A stretch of DNA of 64,000 bases from Burkholderia sp. (GTDB lineage Bacteria > Pseudomonadota > Gammaproteobacteria > Burkholderiales > Burkholderiaceae). Position numbers and translations under genes: made by a program. The stretch is taken from contig JAIRVP010000081.1 in NCBI GenBank assembly GCA_031253835.1, forward strand, positions 1 to 64,000, written 5' to 3'. Of this stretch, positions 25,792 through 34,502 are shown piece by piece. Position 1 is the stretch's first letter; each line of letters begins with the position of its first letter. The notes beneath the pieces are model-generated. The model did not search any database. It saw nothing but the letters and a program-made list of their open reading frames with translations, and was not told the origin of the DNA.

Positions 25792-27084
25792 TCACTGCGC
25801 GGCGGCCATCGTCGACGGCACGACCTGATATTCGAGCTGCGCCCAGGTCTGCGACACGTCGCGCCTGAGATCGAGCACCTGCAACTGCGCGTCGAGTTGC
25901 GCGCGCCGCGCGGCGAACGTGTCGGCGAGTGCGCCCGTGCCGGCCCGGTACGCGGCCGTCGCGAGCTGCACGCGCTGGTCGGCGGCCGGCAGCAGCGCGG
26001 CGCTCAGGTTCGCGATGCGTTCGCGGCCGCTCGCCAGCGTGTCGGATTGCGTGCGGATATCGGCCTGCACCTGACGCAGCGTGTCCTCGTACATCAGGCG
26101 CGCCTTCGTCTCGAGCGCGGCCTTCTCGGCGACGTCGCGGTTCTGGCGGTTCTTGCGATTGAGCGGCAGCGGGATCGAGACGCCGACCGACACCATGTTC
26201 GAATACGCGCCGCCGCGCTGCTGGTACGCGATTTCCCACGTCCAGTTCGGGCTGCGCTCGCTGTTCGCGACGGCCGTGTCGGCTTCGGCCACCGCGATGT
26301 CGTCCGCCGCGGCGACGAGCGCCGGCTGCGACAGGCGCAGTTCGTCCGGCGGCAGCGACGACACGAAGGATTCGGGCGCGGGCGGCGCCCCCGCCACGTC
26401 GGCCACCGGAACGGCCGTCCAGCGGGCCAGCGCGATGAGCGCGGTGCGATACGCCTGCTGTGCCTTGAGCACCTGATCCTGCGTTTGCGCGAGCATCGCG
26501 CGCGCCTGCACGACATCGCCCGCGCTCGCCTTCGCGCCGCGATACGACGCCTGCGTGGCCTCGAGTTCGTGATGCATGTGGCCGAGCAGCGCCTGCTGGA
26601 GCGCGAGCGCCTGCTTCGCGTAGACGGCGTCGAGCCACGCCGTCGCGGTCTGCTGGCGCACGGTGGCGAGCTGCGCGAGATAGCCCGCGCGTTCACGGCC
26701 GACCTGCTCGTTGGCGAGCGCCGTGCGCAGCCGCCGCTTGTCGCCGGACACCCATTCCTGCTCGATGCCGATGCGGCGCATCGTCATGAAGTCCTGGCCG
26801 ACGGTGAAGCGCTGACCGCCGTTGATCGGCAGGTTGTCGATGCCGGCCTTGAGCATCGGGTCCGGCAACTGGCCGGCCTTGACGGCCGCTTCGGAACGCG
26901 CGAGCACGGACGCCTGCGCGGCCTGCATCGAAGCGGAATGATCGGTCGCGGACTGCAGCGCGGCGTCCAGCGTGAAAGGCGACTGCTGCGCGTGAACGGC
27001 GCCCGCCACCAGCAGCGCGGCCCACAGCACGGGCGCGCGCCGACACGCACGCCGCGTGCGCGGCGTGCTGAAATCGAATGACAT
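25792..27084 (-). CDS. cusC: CusC-like TolC-family outer-membrane efflux protein
   Basis: 430 residues with a signal peptide ending AVHAQ (about residue 33), then duplicated OEP repeats (LSQPALVAAADDIAVAEADTAVANSE; VSVGVSIPLPLNRKNRQNRD) that form the outer-membrane and periplasmic tunnel. No lipobox cysteine is evident, unlike the TolC-like protein of the cop operon. The ATG at 27084 is preferred over an in-frame GTG at 27120 because it has GGGG 7 bases upstream and begins the signal. First pump gene of the cusCBAF operon. Confidence 0.88.
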   Translation of the reverse strand: MSFDFSTPRTRRACRRAPVLWAALLVAGAVHAQQSPFTLDAALQSATDHSASMQAAQASVLARSEAAVKAGQLPDPMLKAGIDNLPINGGQRFTVGQDFMTMRRIGIEQEWVSGDKRRLRTALANEQVGRERAGYLAQLATVRQQTATAWLDAVYAKQALALQQALLGHMHHELEATQASYRGAKASAGDVVQARAMLAQTQDQVLKAQQAYRTALIALARWTAVPVADVAGAPPAPESFVSSLPPDELRLSQPALVAAADDIAVAEADTAVANSERSPNWTWEIAYQQRGGAYSNMVSVGVSIPLPLNRKNRQNRDVAEKAALETKARLMYEDTLRQVQADIRTQSDTLASGRERIANLSAALLPAADQRVQLATAAYRAGTGALADTFAARRAQLDAQLQVLDLRRDVSQTWAQLEYQVVPSTMAAAQ

Positions 27085-27175
27085 GATGTAACCCCAAGTC
27101 GGAACCCAAAGGGATTCCACGTCCTGCGCACAGGACGAACCTCACCGCGTGGGCGGTGAACCGGTCAGATCGGGA

Positions 27176-27562
27176 TCAGCTGATGCGTGGAGGGCGCCAC
27201 AACCCGCTCGGGTCGCGGACCGGGACGGACTGCGTGTAGTGGAAGACGATCGTGCTGGCGTACGCAGCGGGACGGCTCACGTCGGCGCGGGCGGCCGGGT
27301 GATAGAGACTGCCGAACTGGCATTGGGCCGTCACCTTGCAGGCCATGCCCTTGGCTTTGGCCTTCGCGTGATTCGCGGACGACGGCTGCATCGAATCGCA
27401 GCCGCTCATGTCGGCGGACATCGCCATGTTCATGCCGGGGTCCGCATTCATCGACATCGTGTGCTGCATCGGACATTCACCGGTCAAGCCGCTGGCTGCC
27501 AGCCCCGTGATGGGCAGCACCGCGCACAGCAGCAGCAGGATGAAGGTCCGAAGCCATTTCAT
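27176..27562 (-). CDS. small Cys/Met-rich secreted protein upstream of cusC
   Basis: 128 residues. The signal peptide (1-23, LPITGLAA) is followed by cysteines at 30, 55, 75 and 81 and a methionine-rich stretch (QHTMSMNADPGMNMAMSADM). The C-terminal half has several aromatic residues (HYTQSVPV, LWRPPR). The composition suggests Cu(I)/Ag(I) binding in the periplasm. I know no family name. It precedes cusC by 91 bp on the same strand and may be the first gene of the cus operon. A TATAAT hexamer lies about 8-13 bases before the start codon, too close for a normal leader. Confidence 0.68.
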   Translation of the reverse strand: MKWLRTFILLLLCAVLPITGLAASGLTGECPMQHTMSMNADPGMNMAMSADMSGCDSMQPSSANHAKAKAKGMACKVTAQCQFGSLYHPAARADVSRPAAYASTIVFHYTQSVPVRDPSGLWRPPRIS

Positions 27563-27637
27563 GGCGGGGATTATAGCGCGGCCCATTGCCGCGTGGCGGC
27601 ACATCGATACGGCGGAATGACGCGCCGCCGCCGCGCC

Positions 27638-28270
27638 TTACTTCAGCAGGTTGTCCGCCGCCAGCACGGCCTGCACGGCCGGCCGCGCGCGCACCCGCTC
27701 GTACCACGCGCGCAGATGCGCATGGCGGCTCAGGTCGATATCCGCGTAGTACACCGAGCGCATCCAGTCGGCCTTGCCCCAGCCGGTGAGCGCGAACAGG
27801 TACGCATCGGCGACCGTGAACGTATCGCCCGTCAGGAACGTCCTGCCGTCGAGCTGGCGGTCGAGCCATGCGAAGCGGCTGTCGAGTTTCTGCCGGACGG
27901 GCTCGACGTACTTCCCCGCCTGCACCGCGTACAGCAGCGGGATGAAACCCTTGTGGATCTCGGTACCGAGGAAGTTGAGCCATTCCATCAGCCGGTAGCG
28001 CGCGAGCGTGCCGTAGGCCGGTGCGAGCGCGGCGTCCGGGCGCTGGTCCGCGAGATACTGCGCGATCACCGGCCCCTCGCGCAGTATCGTGCCGTCGTCG
28101 AGTTCGAGCAGCGGCACGTAGCCGAGTTCGGTCACGTCGTAGTAGTTGCGGCCGTCCTCGACGACATGCTTGCGTGCGTCGACCTTGACGATCTCCGCGT
28201 CGATGTCGCCTTCGCGCAGCACGATGCAGATCGCCTGCGAACAGCTGCCGGGAGCGTGATAGAGCTTCAT
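27638..28270 (-). CDS. glutathione S-transferase
   Basis: 210 residues, cytosolic. The thioredoxin-like N-terminal domain starts MKLYHAPGSCSQAICIVLRE, the beta-class layout with Ser9 and Cys10 near the glutathione site. GYVPLLELDDG carries the cis-proline and EGPVIAQYL the glutathione-contact region. The C-terminal helical domain holds the conserved Asp in FTVADAYLFALTGW. It conjugates or reduces electrophiles with glutathione. AAGGA stands 7 bases before the ATG. Divergent from an HxlR regulator (136 bp between starts), its probable controller. Confidence 0.9.
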   Translation of the reverse strand: MKLYHAPGSCSQAICIVLREGDIDAEIVKVDARKHVVEDGRNYYDVTELGYVPLLELDDGTILREGPVIAQYLADQRPDAALAPAYGTLARYRLMEWLNFLGTEIHKGFIPLLYAVQAGKYVEPVRQKLDSRFAWLDRQLDGRTFLTGDTFTVADAYLFALTGWGKADWMRSVYYADIDLSRHAHLRAWYERVRARPAVQAVLAADNLLK

Positions 28271-28406
28271 GCGTTTCCTTCGTGAGTGGTCCATGTATCG
28301 ATTCGCCGCGACGCGGGCGCTAATATCTCGCATCGGCGCAGCGCGGGGAAGACGGCAGTCGTTTGTGCCGTAGTCACAAAAAATTTACCGACCAGGGTTC
28401 GGCACG

Positions 28407-28787
28407 ATGAAAACGAGTGCGACAGGATGTTCCGTCGAAGAAGCGATGCGCCTGCTCGGCGGCCGCTGGCGGCTGCTGCTGGTGTCGTATCTGCTCGACG
28501 GGCCGCGGCGCTTCAGCGACCTGCGGCGCGACATGCCGGGCATCTCGCAGCGCATGCTGACGCTCGACCTGCGCGCGCTGGAAGACGCGGGGCTCGTGCG
28601 GCGGACCGTCTATCCGGAAGTGCCGGTGCGTGTCGAGTACGATCTGACCGCGGACGGCGACCGGCTGCGGCCGGTGGTCGGCGTCATGCGCGAATTCGGG
28701 CTGTGGCTGAAGGCGCGCGATGCACGGGCCGATGCGAATCCCGAAGCCGCGGCCGCAATCGAAACGCGCATGCATTCCCCCCGATAA
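28407..28787 (+). CDS. HxlR-family transcriptional regulator
   Basis: 126 residues with a single winged helix. Cys8 in the ATGCSVEEAMRLLGGRWRLL segment is the position often used for redox or electrophile sensing in HxlR proteins. RRFSDLRRDMPGISQRMLTLDLRALEDAGLV is the recognition region. It probably represses the divergent glutathione transferase until an electrophile is present; that is inferred from gene order. Confidence 0.87.
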   Translation: MKTSATGCSVEEAMRLLGGRWRLLLVSYLLDGPRRFSDLRRDMPGISQRMLTLDLRALEDAGLVRRTVYPEVPVRVEYDLTADGDRLRPVVGVMREFGLWLKARDARADANPEAAAAIETRMHSPR

Positions 28788-28810
28788 CCTTTATGCAGGA
28801 ACCCAAGCTC

Positions 28811-29179
28811 ATGGAACTTCACGCTACCGTCGGCGCGGCAACGTCCGACCTCGACGACGACGAGAGCTTCGCCAACATCTACTGTCACGATGCGGAACAG
28901 GACTATTGCTTCGCGCTGTCGCGCTTTCCGGACGATGCGCTGATCGAAGTGATGGTGCGTGACCAGGTCAACCTGCGCGTCAAGGATCTGTCCGTGCGCC
29001 TGACCGACGATACGATCGACGTCGAGATCGAGCCGGGCATCGCCGCGCGACTCGACGGCCAGACGCGCTACGTGATCCGGCTGGCGCCCGGCCAGTACGA
29101 TCCGGTCACGCTGCGGGCCGCGCTGAAGGAGATCTTCGTCGGCAAGAACGGGTATCGCGACGACAGCACGCCACGCTGA
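28811..29179 (+). CDS. conserved hypothetical acidic protein
   Basis: 122 residues, acidic N-terminus (TSDLDDDESF), one Cys near position 28, no signal peptide and no membrane segment. The repeated beta-type pattern (LIEVMVRDQVNLRVKDLSVRLTDDTIDVEIE) suggests an all-beta cytoplasmic fold. I do not recognise the family. The ATG at 28811 has AGGA 10 bases upstream; an in-frame ATG at 28793 does not. It follows hxlR closely but probably belongs to its own transcript with the next gene. Confidence 0.6.
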   Translation: MELHATVGAATSDLDDDESFANIYCHDAEQDYCFALSRFPDDALIEVMVRDQVNLRVKDLSVRLTDDTIDVEIEPGIAARLDGQTRYVIRLAPGQYDPVTLRAALKEIFVGKNGYRDDSTPR

Positions 29180-29193
29180 TCGGTCGCCCGCTC

Positions 29194-30057
29194 ATGGCGC
29201 ACTCCCTGCGATTCCGCCCGCTTCCCCGCGTCGCCGCGCTGCTGCTCGCCGCCTGCGCGTCGATCGCCCCCGCTGCGCATGCAGCCAGGCCGCTGCTCAC
29301 GTTCAAGGTGGACGACACCGTCACGGCGCGTGTCGAGCGCGCCGACAGCACACACATCACGGTCCGTTTCCTGCCGAGCGGAAAAACGCAGACGCTCGAC
29401 GTCACGGCCACCGACGAGGAAGGCCACTATCACCTCGCGACCGACGACTACAACTTCGACGGCCACCGCGATCTCGCCGTGCATGCGCTGCTCGGCATGG
29501 TCAACGAAAGCTACGGCATCTACCTGTACGACGCCGCGCGCCAGCAGTTCGAGCCGTTGCACATGCCGGCGAACGACATGCCGCACGGCAATTGCGACGA
29601 CCTGATCAACGTCGACGCGAAGCCGAAGGAGCGCACGCTGTACAGCTCGTGCCGCGGCGGCCCGATCTGGTACACCGATGCGTACCGCTTCGACGCCAGC
29701 GGCAGGATGTACCTGTATCAAACCAGCGAAGCGATCCCCGACGACCTGCGCGACCTGCTCGACGGCGAATCGGGCCCGTCGTCGATGCTGCTGACCTACG
29801 ACGCGCACGGCAAGCGCGTGTCGCGCCGCCCGCAGGGCTACGACGCCGGCAAGGTCACGTTCAAGGTACGCCCGGCACGCCTGCCGCTGCACGACGCGAT
29901 GACCGATGCACCCACGCGCCGCTACGTCGTCGCGGGCGACACGGTGGAGGTGATCGACGCGAGCGACGATTTCCAGTGGCTGAAGGTGCGGTATCGCAAT
30001 CCGCACGCCGGCGCCGTGCAGGGCTGGGTCAACGCGAAGGAAGCGACGGCCAACTGA
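29194..30057 (+). CDS. secreted protein with XAC2610-like region and SH3-like C-terminus
   Basis: 287 residues with a signal peptide ending AAHA (about residue 30). Residues 30-200 include DDYNFDGHRDLAVH, the Asp-rich motif of XAC2610-type periplasmic proteins (some bind lysozyme or T4SS parts). The C-terminal 60 residues (RYVVAGDTVEVIDASDDFQWLKVRY) read as a bacterial SH3 domain closing with GWVNAKE. It may bind cell-wall material, but the function is not established. It starts 14 bp after the previous gene. Confidence 0.65.
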   Translation: MAHSLRFRPLPRVAALLLAACASIAPAAHAARPLLTFKVDDTVTARVERADSTHITVRFLPSGKTQTLDVTATDEEGHYHLATDDYNFDGHRDLAVHALLGMVNESYGIYLYDAARQQFEPLHMPANDMPHGNCDDLINVDAKPKERTLYSSCRGGPIWYTDAYRFDASGRMYLYQTSEAIPDDLRDLLDGESGPSSMLLTYDAHGKRVSRRPQGYDAGKVTFKVRPARLPLHDAMTDAPTRRYVVAGDTVEVIDASDDFQWLKVRYRNPHAGAVQGWVNAKEATAN

Positions 30058-30238
30058 TCCACCATGCGGCCCGCATGCCGCCTTTCCCACATATTGAACG
30101 CGCAACGTCCCATTAATAGGGATGCCTGTTCAAATGTTGACGCGCTTCGCGCCACGGCTCTAACGTTCGCCCCAACGCCATTCGATTCGGCCGCCCCGTT
30201 CGCGGGCGCCGGCCGGGCATAGAACACAGGAGACAACC

Positions 30239-31618
30239 GTGGCCCAATCCGCGTCACGCACCCACGCGAACCCGCCGGAGCGCTCGACCGCACAGGGCGG
30301 CACCGCCCCCGAATCCACGGCCCGTGCCGCCGCGCCCACTCAGCCGAGCCGCAAGCGCCTGCTGATCCTCGCGCTGCTGTTCGTCACGGTCGTGATCAAC
30401 TATCTCGACCGCAGCAACCTGTCGATCGCCGCGCCCGCGCTGTTCAAGGAACTGAACATCGATCCGGTGCGCGCAGGCCTCGTGTTCTCCGCATTCGGCT
30501 GGACCTATGCACTGATGCAGATTCCGGGTGGCTGGCTCGTCGACAAGGTGTCGCCGCGCGTGCTGTATGCGGGCGCGCTCGCGCTGTGGTCGGCCGCGAC
30601 GCTGCTGCTCGGTTTCGCGGGGTCGTTCGTCGGGCTGATCGTGCTGCGCCTCGCGGTCGGCGCGCTGGAAGCGCCGGCCTACCCGATCAACAACCGCGTG
30701 GTCACGACGTGGTTCCCGACCCGCGAACGCGCGAGCGCGATCGGCGGCTACACGTCGGGCCAGTTCGTCGGCCTCGCGTTCCTCACGCCGGTGCTCGCGT
30801 GGCTGCAGGTGCATCTCGGCTGGCACATGGTGTTCGTCGCGACGGGCCTCGCCGGCATCGCGTGGGCGGCGATCTGGTATGCGGTGTATCGCGAGCCGCG
30901 TGCATTTCGCGGCGTCAACGCGGCCGAGATCGCACTGATCCGCGACGGCGGCGGCCTCGTCGATCTCGAGGACCGCGTCGCGGCGCGCAGCGAACGCGCG
31001 CCGTCGACGTGGCGCGACCTCGGCGTCGTGCTCGGCCGGCGCAAGCTGTGGGGCATCTACCTCGGCCAGTTCGCGCTGAACTCGACGCTGTGGTTCTTCC
31101 TCACGTGGTTCCCGACCTACCTCGTCAAGTATCGCGGGATGGATTTCATCAAGTCGGGCTTCCTCGCGTCGCTGCCGTTCCTCGCCGCATTCGTCGGCGT
31201 GCTGTGCTCGGGCGTGCTGTCGGACTGGCTGATGCGCCGCGGCGCCTCGCAGGGCTTCGCACGCAAGCTGCCGATCATCTCGGGGCTGCTGATCTCGACC
31301 TGCATCATCGGCGCGAACTACGTGACGTCCACGGGCTGGGTGATCGCGTTCATGACGATCGCGTTCTTCGGCAACGGCTTCGCATCGATCACATGGTCGC
31401 TGGTGTCGGGGCTCGCGCCCGCGCGGCTGCTCGGCCTCACGGGCGGCGTATTCAACCTGATCGGCAACCTGTCGGCGATCGCGACGCCGATCGTGATCGG
31501 GCTGCTGGTCGACGGCGCGGACTTCTCGCGCGCGATCACCTACATCGCCGCGATGGCGCTCGCGGGCAGCCTGTCGTACGGGCTGCTGGTCGGCAAGGTC
31601 GAACGCATCGACGCATAA
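30239..31618 (+). CDS. MFS transporter of the anion:cation symporter (ACS) type
   Basis: 459 residues with about twelve membrane segments after a 40-residue hydrophilic, Ala/Pro-rich N-terminus. NYLDRSNLSIAAPAL at the first helix and GWLVDKVSPRVLYAG in loop 2-3 are typical of ACS transporters that import organic acids such as sugar acids or tartrate with protons. The start is GTG at 30239, fixed by an AGGAGA ribosome site 6 bases upstream. It heads the catabolic island. Confidence 0.87.
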   Translation: MAQSASRTHANPPERSTAQGGTAPESTARAAAPTQPSRKRLLILALLFVTVVINYLDRSNLSIAAPALFKELNIDPVRAGLVFSAFGWTYALMQIPGGWLVDKVSPRVLYAGALALWSAATLLLGFAGSFVGLIVLRLAVGALEAPAYPINNRVVTTWFPTRERASAIGGYTSGQFVGLAFLTPVLAWLQVHLGWHMVFVATGLAGIAWAAIWYAVYREPRAFRGVNAAEIALIRDGGGLVDLEDRVAARSERAPSTWRDLGVVLGRRKLWGIYLGQFALNSTLWFFLTWFPTYLVKYRGMDFIKSGFLASLPFLAAFVGVLCSGVLSDWLMRRGASQGFARKLPIISGLLISTCIIGANYVTSTGWVIAFMTIAFFGNGFASITWSLVSGLAPARLLGLTGGVFNLIGNLSAIATPIVIGLLVDGADFSRAITYIAAMALAGSLSYGLLVGKVERIDA

Positions 31619-31627
31619 GCGTTTCGC

Positions 31628-31649
31628 GGGCGGCACGCACGTGCCGCCC
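31628..31649. terminator. Hairpin between convergent MFS and C45 genes
   Basis: A 9-bp stem GGGCGGCAC/GTGCCGCCC with a GCAC loop, 9 bp after the MFS stop and 26 bp from the opposing stop. No U tract, so efficiency is uncertain. Confidence 0.5.
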
Positions 31650-31675
31650 TGCCGTACCGCTGCCCGCGCGCCGCG

Positions 31676-32752
31676 TCAGAACCGCGCGAACCCGTCACGC
31701 GCGAGGTCGTGCGGATTGCCGGCCACGTAGTCGAGCGCGCACGCGTCGGTATCGATGCCGACGGTCAGCAGCGTTTCCCAGCGCTCGGTGTCGGGCATCG
31801 ACAGGTCCGGGTGGAAACACACGACGGCCGCGTCGCCGGCCGCACCGCACATCGCCGCCGCGCGTTCGCGCACATCGGCGCCCGTCATGCCCGTCACGAC
31901 TTCGTTCAGGTGCGCGAAGCGCTCGCGCGTGGTCGAGCTGTCGGGCATGCATTCGCCGCCGCTCAACGCGTGATCGAGGAAGTGGTTCGTATGCAGCAGC
32001 CAGCCGTCCGGGCGCGGCACGACCACACCGACACCCGACGGGCTCAGCTCGATGCTCGCGGCACGCGGATTCGCGTCGTGCCGCGTGAACACGGTCAGCA
32101 CCGTCGATGCGCTCACGCGCGCGGTGCGTGCGAGTTCGATCGCCTCCTGCACCGTCGTCGCGTCCTCGAGCAGCCGACGCGCGATCGCGTGCACGGGCAC
32201 GCCCGCGCTGTCGTTGTCGCTCGCGTGATGCAGGATGTTGAAATGCAGCCCGAGCCCCGCGCTGTTCACGCCGAGCTTCGCGAGCATCCCGAATTCGGTG
32301 AACAGCTTGACCGTGCGGCCCTGCGGCGTCGCGAACTGCATCAGCAGCCCCTGCGGCGCGAGGCTGTCGTGCCAGTCCCATGTCTGCAGCGTGCGCGGCG
32401 CGTGCGGGCCGGCCGGCGCGTAGACGGTCGTCGAGCACTCGCCTTCGGCCGACGCGGGCGCGGTCGCGAGAATCTCGGTGCGCGCGTTCAGGCACGCGAG
32501 CTGCCAGCGCGGCAGGTCGACGCCGTCGGCGATCGCCTCGACTTCGGCGGCCAGGCGCGGGCACCATGCGTCGAGCGCGGCCAGGCTCGCTTCGCCGAGC
32601 TCCCGCGCGCGCTGCGGATCGATGCCGAGCTTCGGGAAGAACGCGAGATAGCGCGCGACCGTCTCGCGGATCTCCGCCGCGAAGCGCGCGCCGATCAGGC
32701 GGCCCCGCTCGCGCGGATCGGTGATGTCGGTCGCGAATGTGTGCAGCTTCAA
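31676..32752 (-). CDS. C45-family peptidase/acyltransferase-like protein
   Basis: 358 residues. GECSTTVY places the nucleophile of the acyl-CoA:6-aminopenicillanate acyltransferase (C45, Ntn-hydrolase) family at Cys106. TLQTWDWHDSL and the GLGLHFNILHH core also match. In that family self-cleavage before the Cys frees an N-terminal nucleophile that acylates or deacylates amines. Here it may process an N-acylated polyamine or amino compound. The start is TTG at 32752: AGGAGG lies 7 bases upstream, while the TTG two codons earlier almost touches it. No ATG fits. Confidence 0.78.
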   Translation of the reverse strand: MKLHTFATDITDPRERGRLIGARFAAEIRETVARYLAFFPKLGIDPQRARELGEASLAALDAWCPRLAAEVEAIADGVDLPRWQLACLNARTEILATAPASAEGECSTTVYAPAGPHAPRTLQTWDWHDSLAPQGLLMQFATPQGRTVKLFTEFGMLAKLGVNSAGLGLHFNILHHASDNDSAGVPVHAIARRLLEDATTVQEAIELARTARVSASTVLTVFTRHDANPRAASIELSPSGVGVVVPRPDGWLLHTNHFLDHALSGGECMPDSSTTRERFAHLNEVVTGMTGADVRERAAAMCGAAGDAAVVCFHPDLSMPDTERWETLLTVGIDTDACALDYVAGNPHDLARDGFARF

Positions 32753-32778
32753 GATCAAACCTCCTGTGTTGAATGAGC

Positions 32779-32799
32779 GCCGGGCCCGCGCGGCCCGGC
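32779..32799 (-). terminator. Hairpin downstream of the DUF3138 gene
   Basis: An 8-bp stem GCCGGGCC/GGCCCGGC with a 5-base loop between the DUF3138 stop and the C45 start. No U tract, so it may attenuate and not stop transcription into the C45 gene. Confidence 0.4.
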
Positions 32800-32839
32800 A
32801 CGTGTTGCGTGGTACTCAAAAATCGGCACGCGCCGGTCG

Positions 32840-34405
32840 TCAGAACGAGTAGATGAACTGCATGCCGGCGAGGTCGTTGCTGCGCGCGTACGTGCCGTTG
32901 CTCTTCAGGAACACCGGATGGTTCGCCGCGTCGTGGCGGTATTCGACCTTCACGGTAATCTGTTGCGTCGGATAGAACAACAGGTCGGCCGTGATCGCAT
33001 AGCGCTGCGCGCCCTTGCACTCGGTGCCGTTCGCCGCCGAACCCTGGAAGCACGACGGATCGATGCCGAAGCCGCTCGTGCCGTTCACCGACGGGTTGCC
33101 GCCCGCGAGCCCGTACTGGATGTTCGTGCCGCCGCCGCCGTTCGACGTGTTGTTCAGGTAGTCGAAGCGCAGCGTCGCGCCCATGCGGCCGACCCACGAC
33201 GTCGTCCACTTCGTATGGCCCAGCAGCGACATCCCGTACCAGCGCGCGGTGCCGCCGTTCCAGGCGCCCTTCTGCAGCTCGCCGTAGTCGACCTGCGCGT
33301 TGACCTGCGTCTTGTCGTGCGTATAGGTCATGTCGGCTTCCACGTACTTGTAGAGGCCGGTCGGCGACGAGCCGTTGCACTGGTAGCCGTAGCCGCCCGC
33401 CACCGCGCACGGCGAGAACAGCGACTGCCGGCCGAGCATCCCGGAAATGCCGAAGTCGAACGCCGTCGACGTCGCGTTGTCGAAGCGCGCGGTGATCGTC
33501 GGCGTCCAGTTGGTCTTGGTCGTGTTGTTCGCCGCGTTCGCGATCGCGCCGGCCGTGCGCAGCACCTCGTTGCCGATCACGACCTGCCAGAAGCGCGTCA
33601 TCGCCGCGTTGGAGCCCTTCAGCCCGATGCCGATCAGGTTGCCCGGCTCGCTGAAGTCGTACAGCAGCCCGTGCGTGAGCGTGAGCATCTGGTTCGACGG
33701 CTGCACCTCGTAGCCCGCGAGGCTCGGCATCATGCCGATCTCGAACGTGCGCGTCGTGCTGAGCGGCACGGTGACCTGCGCCTGCGTGACGATGTTGTTG
33801 CCGATGCCGCCGTGCGAATTGCTGAACACGTTGCCGAAGCCGCGGTTCGGCTGGATCACGATCTCCGCCGACGGCGCCATCGGGCCGACGCCGAAGGTCT
33901 TCTTGATGTCGAGGTAGATGTCGCCGAACGTGCTGTTGTAGTAGTCGTACGCGCCCGGATCGTGATTCAGGAACTGGAAGCCGGACGTGCGCTGCGCGCG
34001 GTTGAACAGGTACACGGGATCGACGTAGCCGGTGATGCTCAGGCCCGCGAGCGGGCCGGTCGTCGCGGCTTCCTGCAGCGAGTCGACCTTCAGCGACGCA
34101 TTCGCGATCTGCTCGCGCATCTGCTGCAGGTCGTCGTTCGTGAACGCCGGCGCGGCGGCCGCTGCCGTGCTGATCGTGCCGATCGTCGCGCCGCCCGATG
34201 CGGCAGTGGCCGTCGTGGCGGCGCCGGCCGGCTTCGCGGCCAGCATGCTCGCGCGCAACTCGTTCACCTGCTGCTGCAGCGCGGTGACCTGCGCCTGCAG
34301 CGCCTTCCTCTTGCCGGCGTCGGTCGCCTGCGGCGACGTGTGCGCGAATGCCGAAGCCGCCTCGAAGGCGAGCAGGCACAGCACCGTCATGTGTTTGATT
34401 TTCAT
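32840..34405 (-). CDS. DUF3138 outer-membrane beta-barrel protein (porin-like)
   Basis: 521 residues: signal peptide 1-21 (SAFA), a coiled-coil segment (KRKALQAQVTALQQQVNELRASM cut by its heptads, about 32-56), an Ala/Thr linker, then alternating beta strands to the end, closing with a C-terminal phenylalanine (FIYSF) as required for outer-membrane insertion. GYVDPVYLFNR begins the barrel. This is the DUF3138 layout, frequent in Burkholderia. The coiled coil plus barrel recalls OprO/DcaP-like trimeric porins. It is probably the outer-membrane entry route for the island's substrate. Confidence 0.78.
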   Translation of the reverse strand: MKIKHMTVLCLLAFEAASAFAHTSPQATDAGKRKALQAQVTALQQQVNELRASMLAAKPAGAATTATAASGGATIGTISTAAAAAPAFTNDDLQQMREQIANASLKVDSLQEAATTGPLAGLSITGYVDPVYLFNRAQRTSGFQFLNHDPGAYDYYNSTFGDIYLDIKKTFGVGPMAPSAEIVIQPNRGFGNVFSNSHGGIGNNIVTQAQVTVPLSTTRTFEIGMMPSLAGYEVQPSNQMLTLTHGLLYDFSEPGNLIGIGLKGSNAAMTRFWQVVIGNEVLRTAGAIANAANNTTKTNWTPTITARFDNATSTAFDFGISGMLGRQSLFSPCAVAGGYGYQCNGSSPTGLYKYVEADMTYTHDKTQVNAQVDYGELQKGAWNGGTARWYGMSLLGHTKWTTSWVGRMGATLRFDYLNNTSNGGGGTNIQYGLAGGNPSVNGTSGFGIDPSCFQGSAANGTECKGAQRYAITADLLFYPTQQITVKVEYRHDAANHPVFLKSNGTYARSNDLAGMQFIYSF

Positions 34406-34428
34406 GTTCTGGGTGGTCGTCGGGACGA

Positions 34429-34467
34429 GCGCGCCCCCGCCCGCCGCGATCAGCGGCGGGGCGCGCG
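34429..34467. terminator. Hairpin between potF-like and DUF3138 genes
   Basis: A GC-only stem (GCGCGCCCC side at 34429-34437, GGGGCGCGC side near 34458-34466, inner CGCCGC/GCGGCG) in the 97-bp gap. No U tract. Confidence 0.4.
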
Positions 34468-34502
34468 AAAGGGTTGCGGGAGTGCGGGGAGCGGCGGCCG
34501 GC

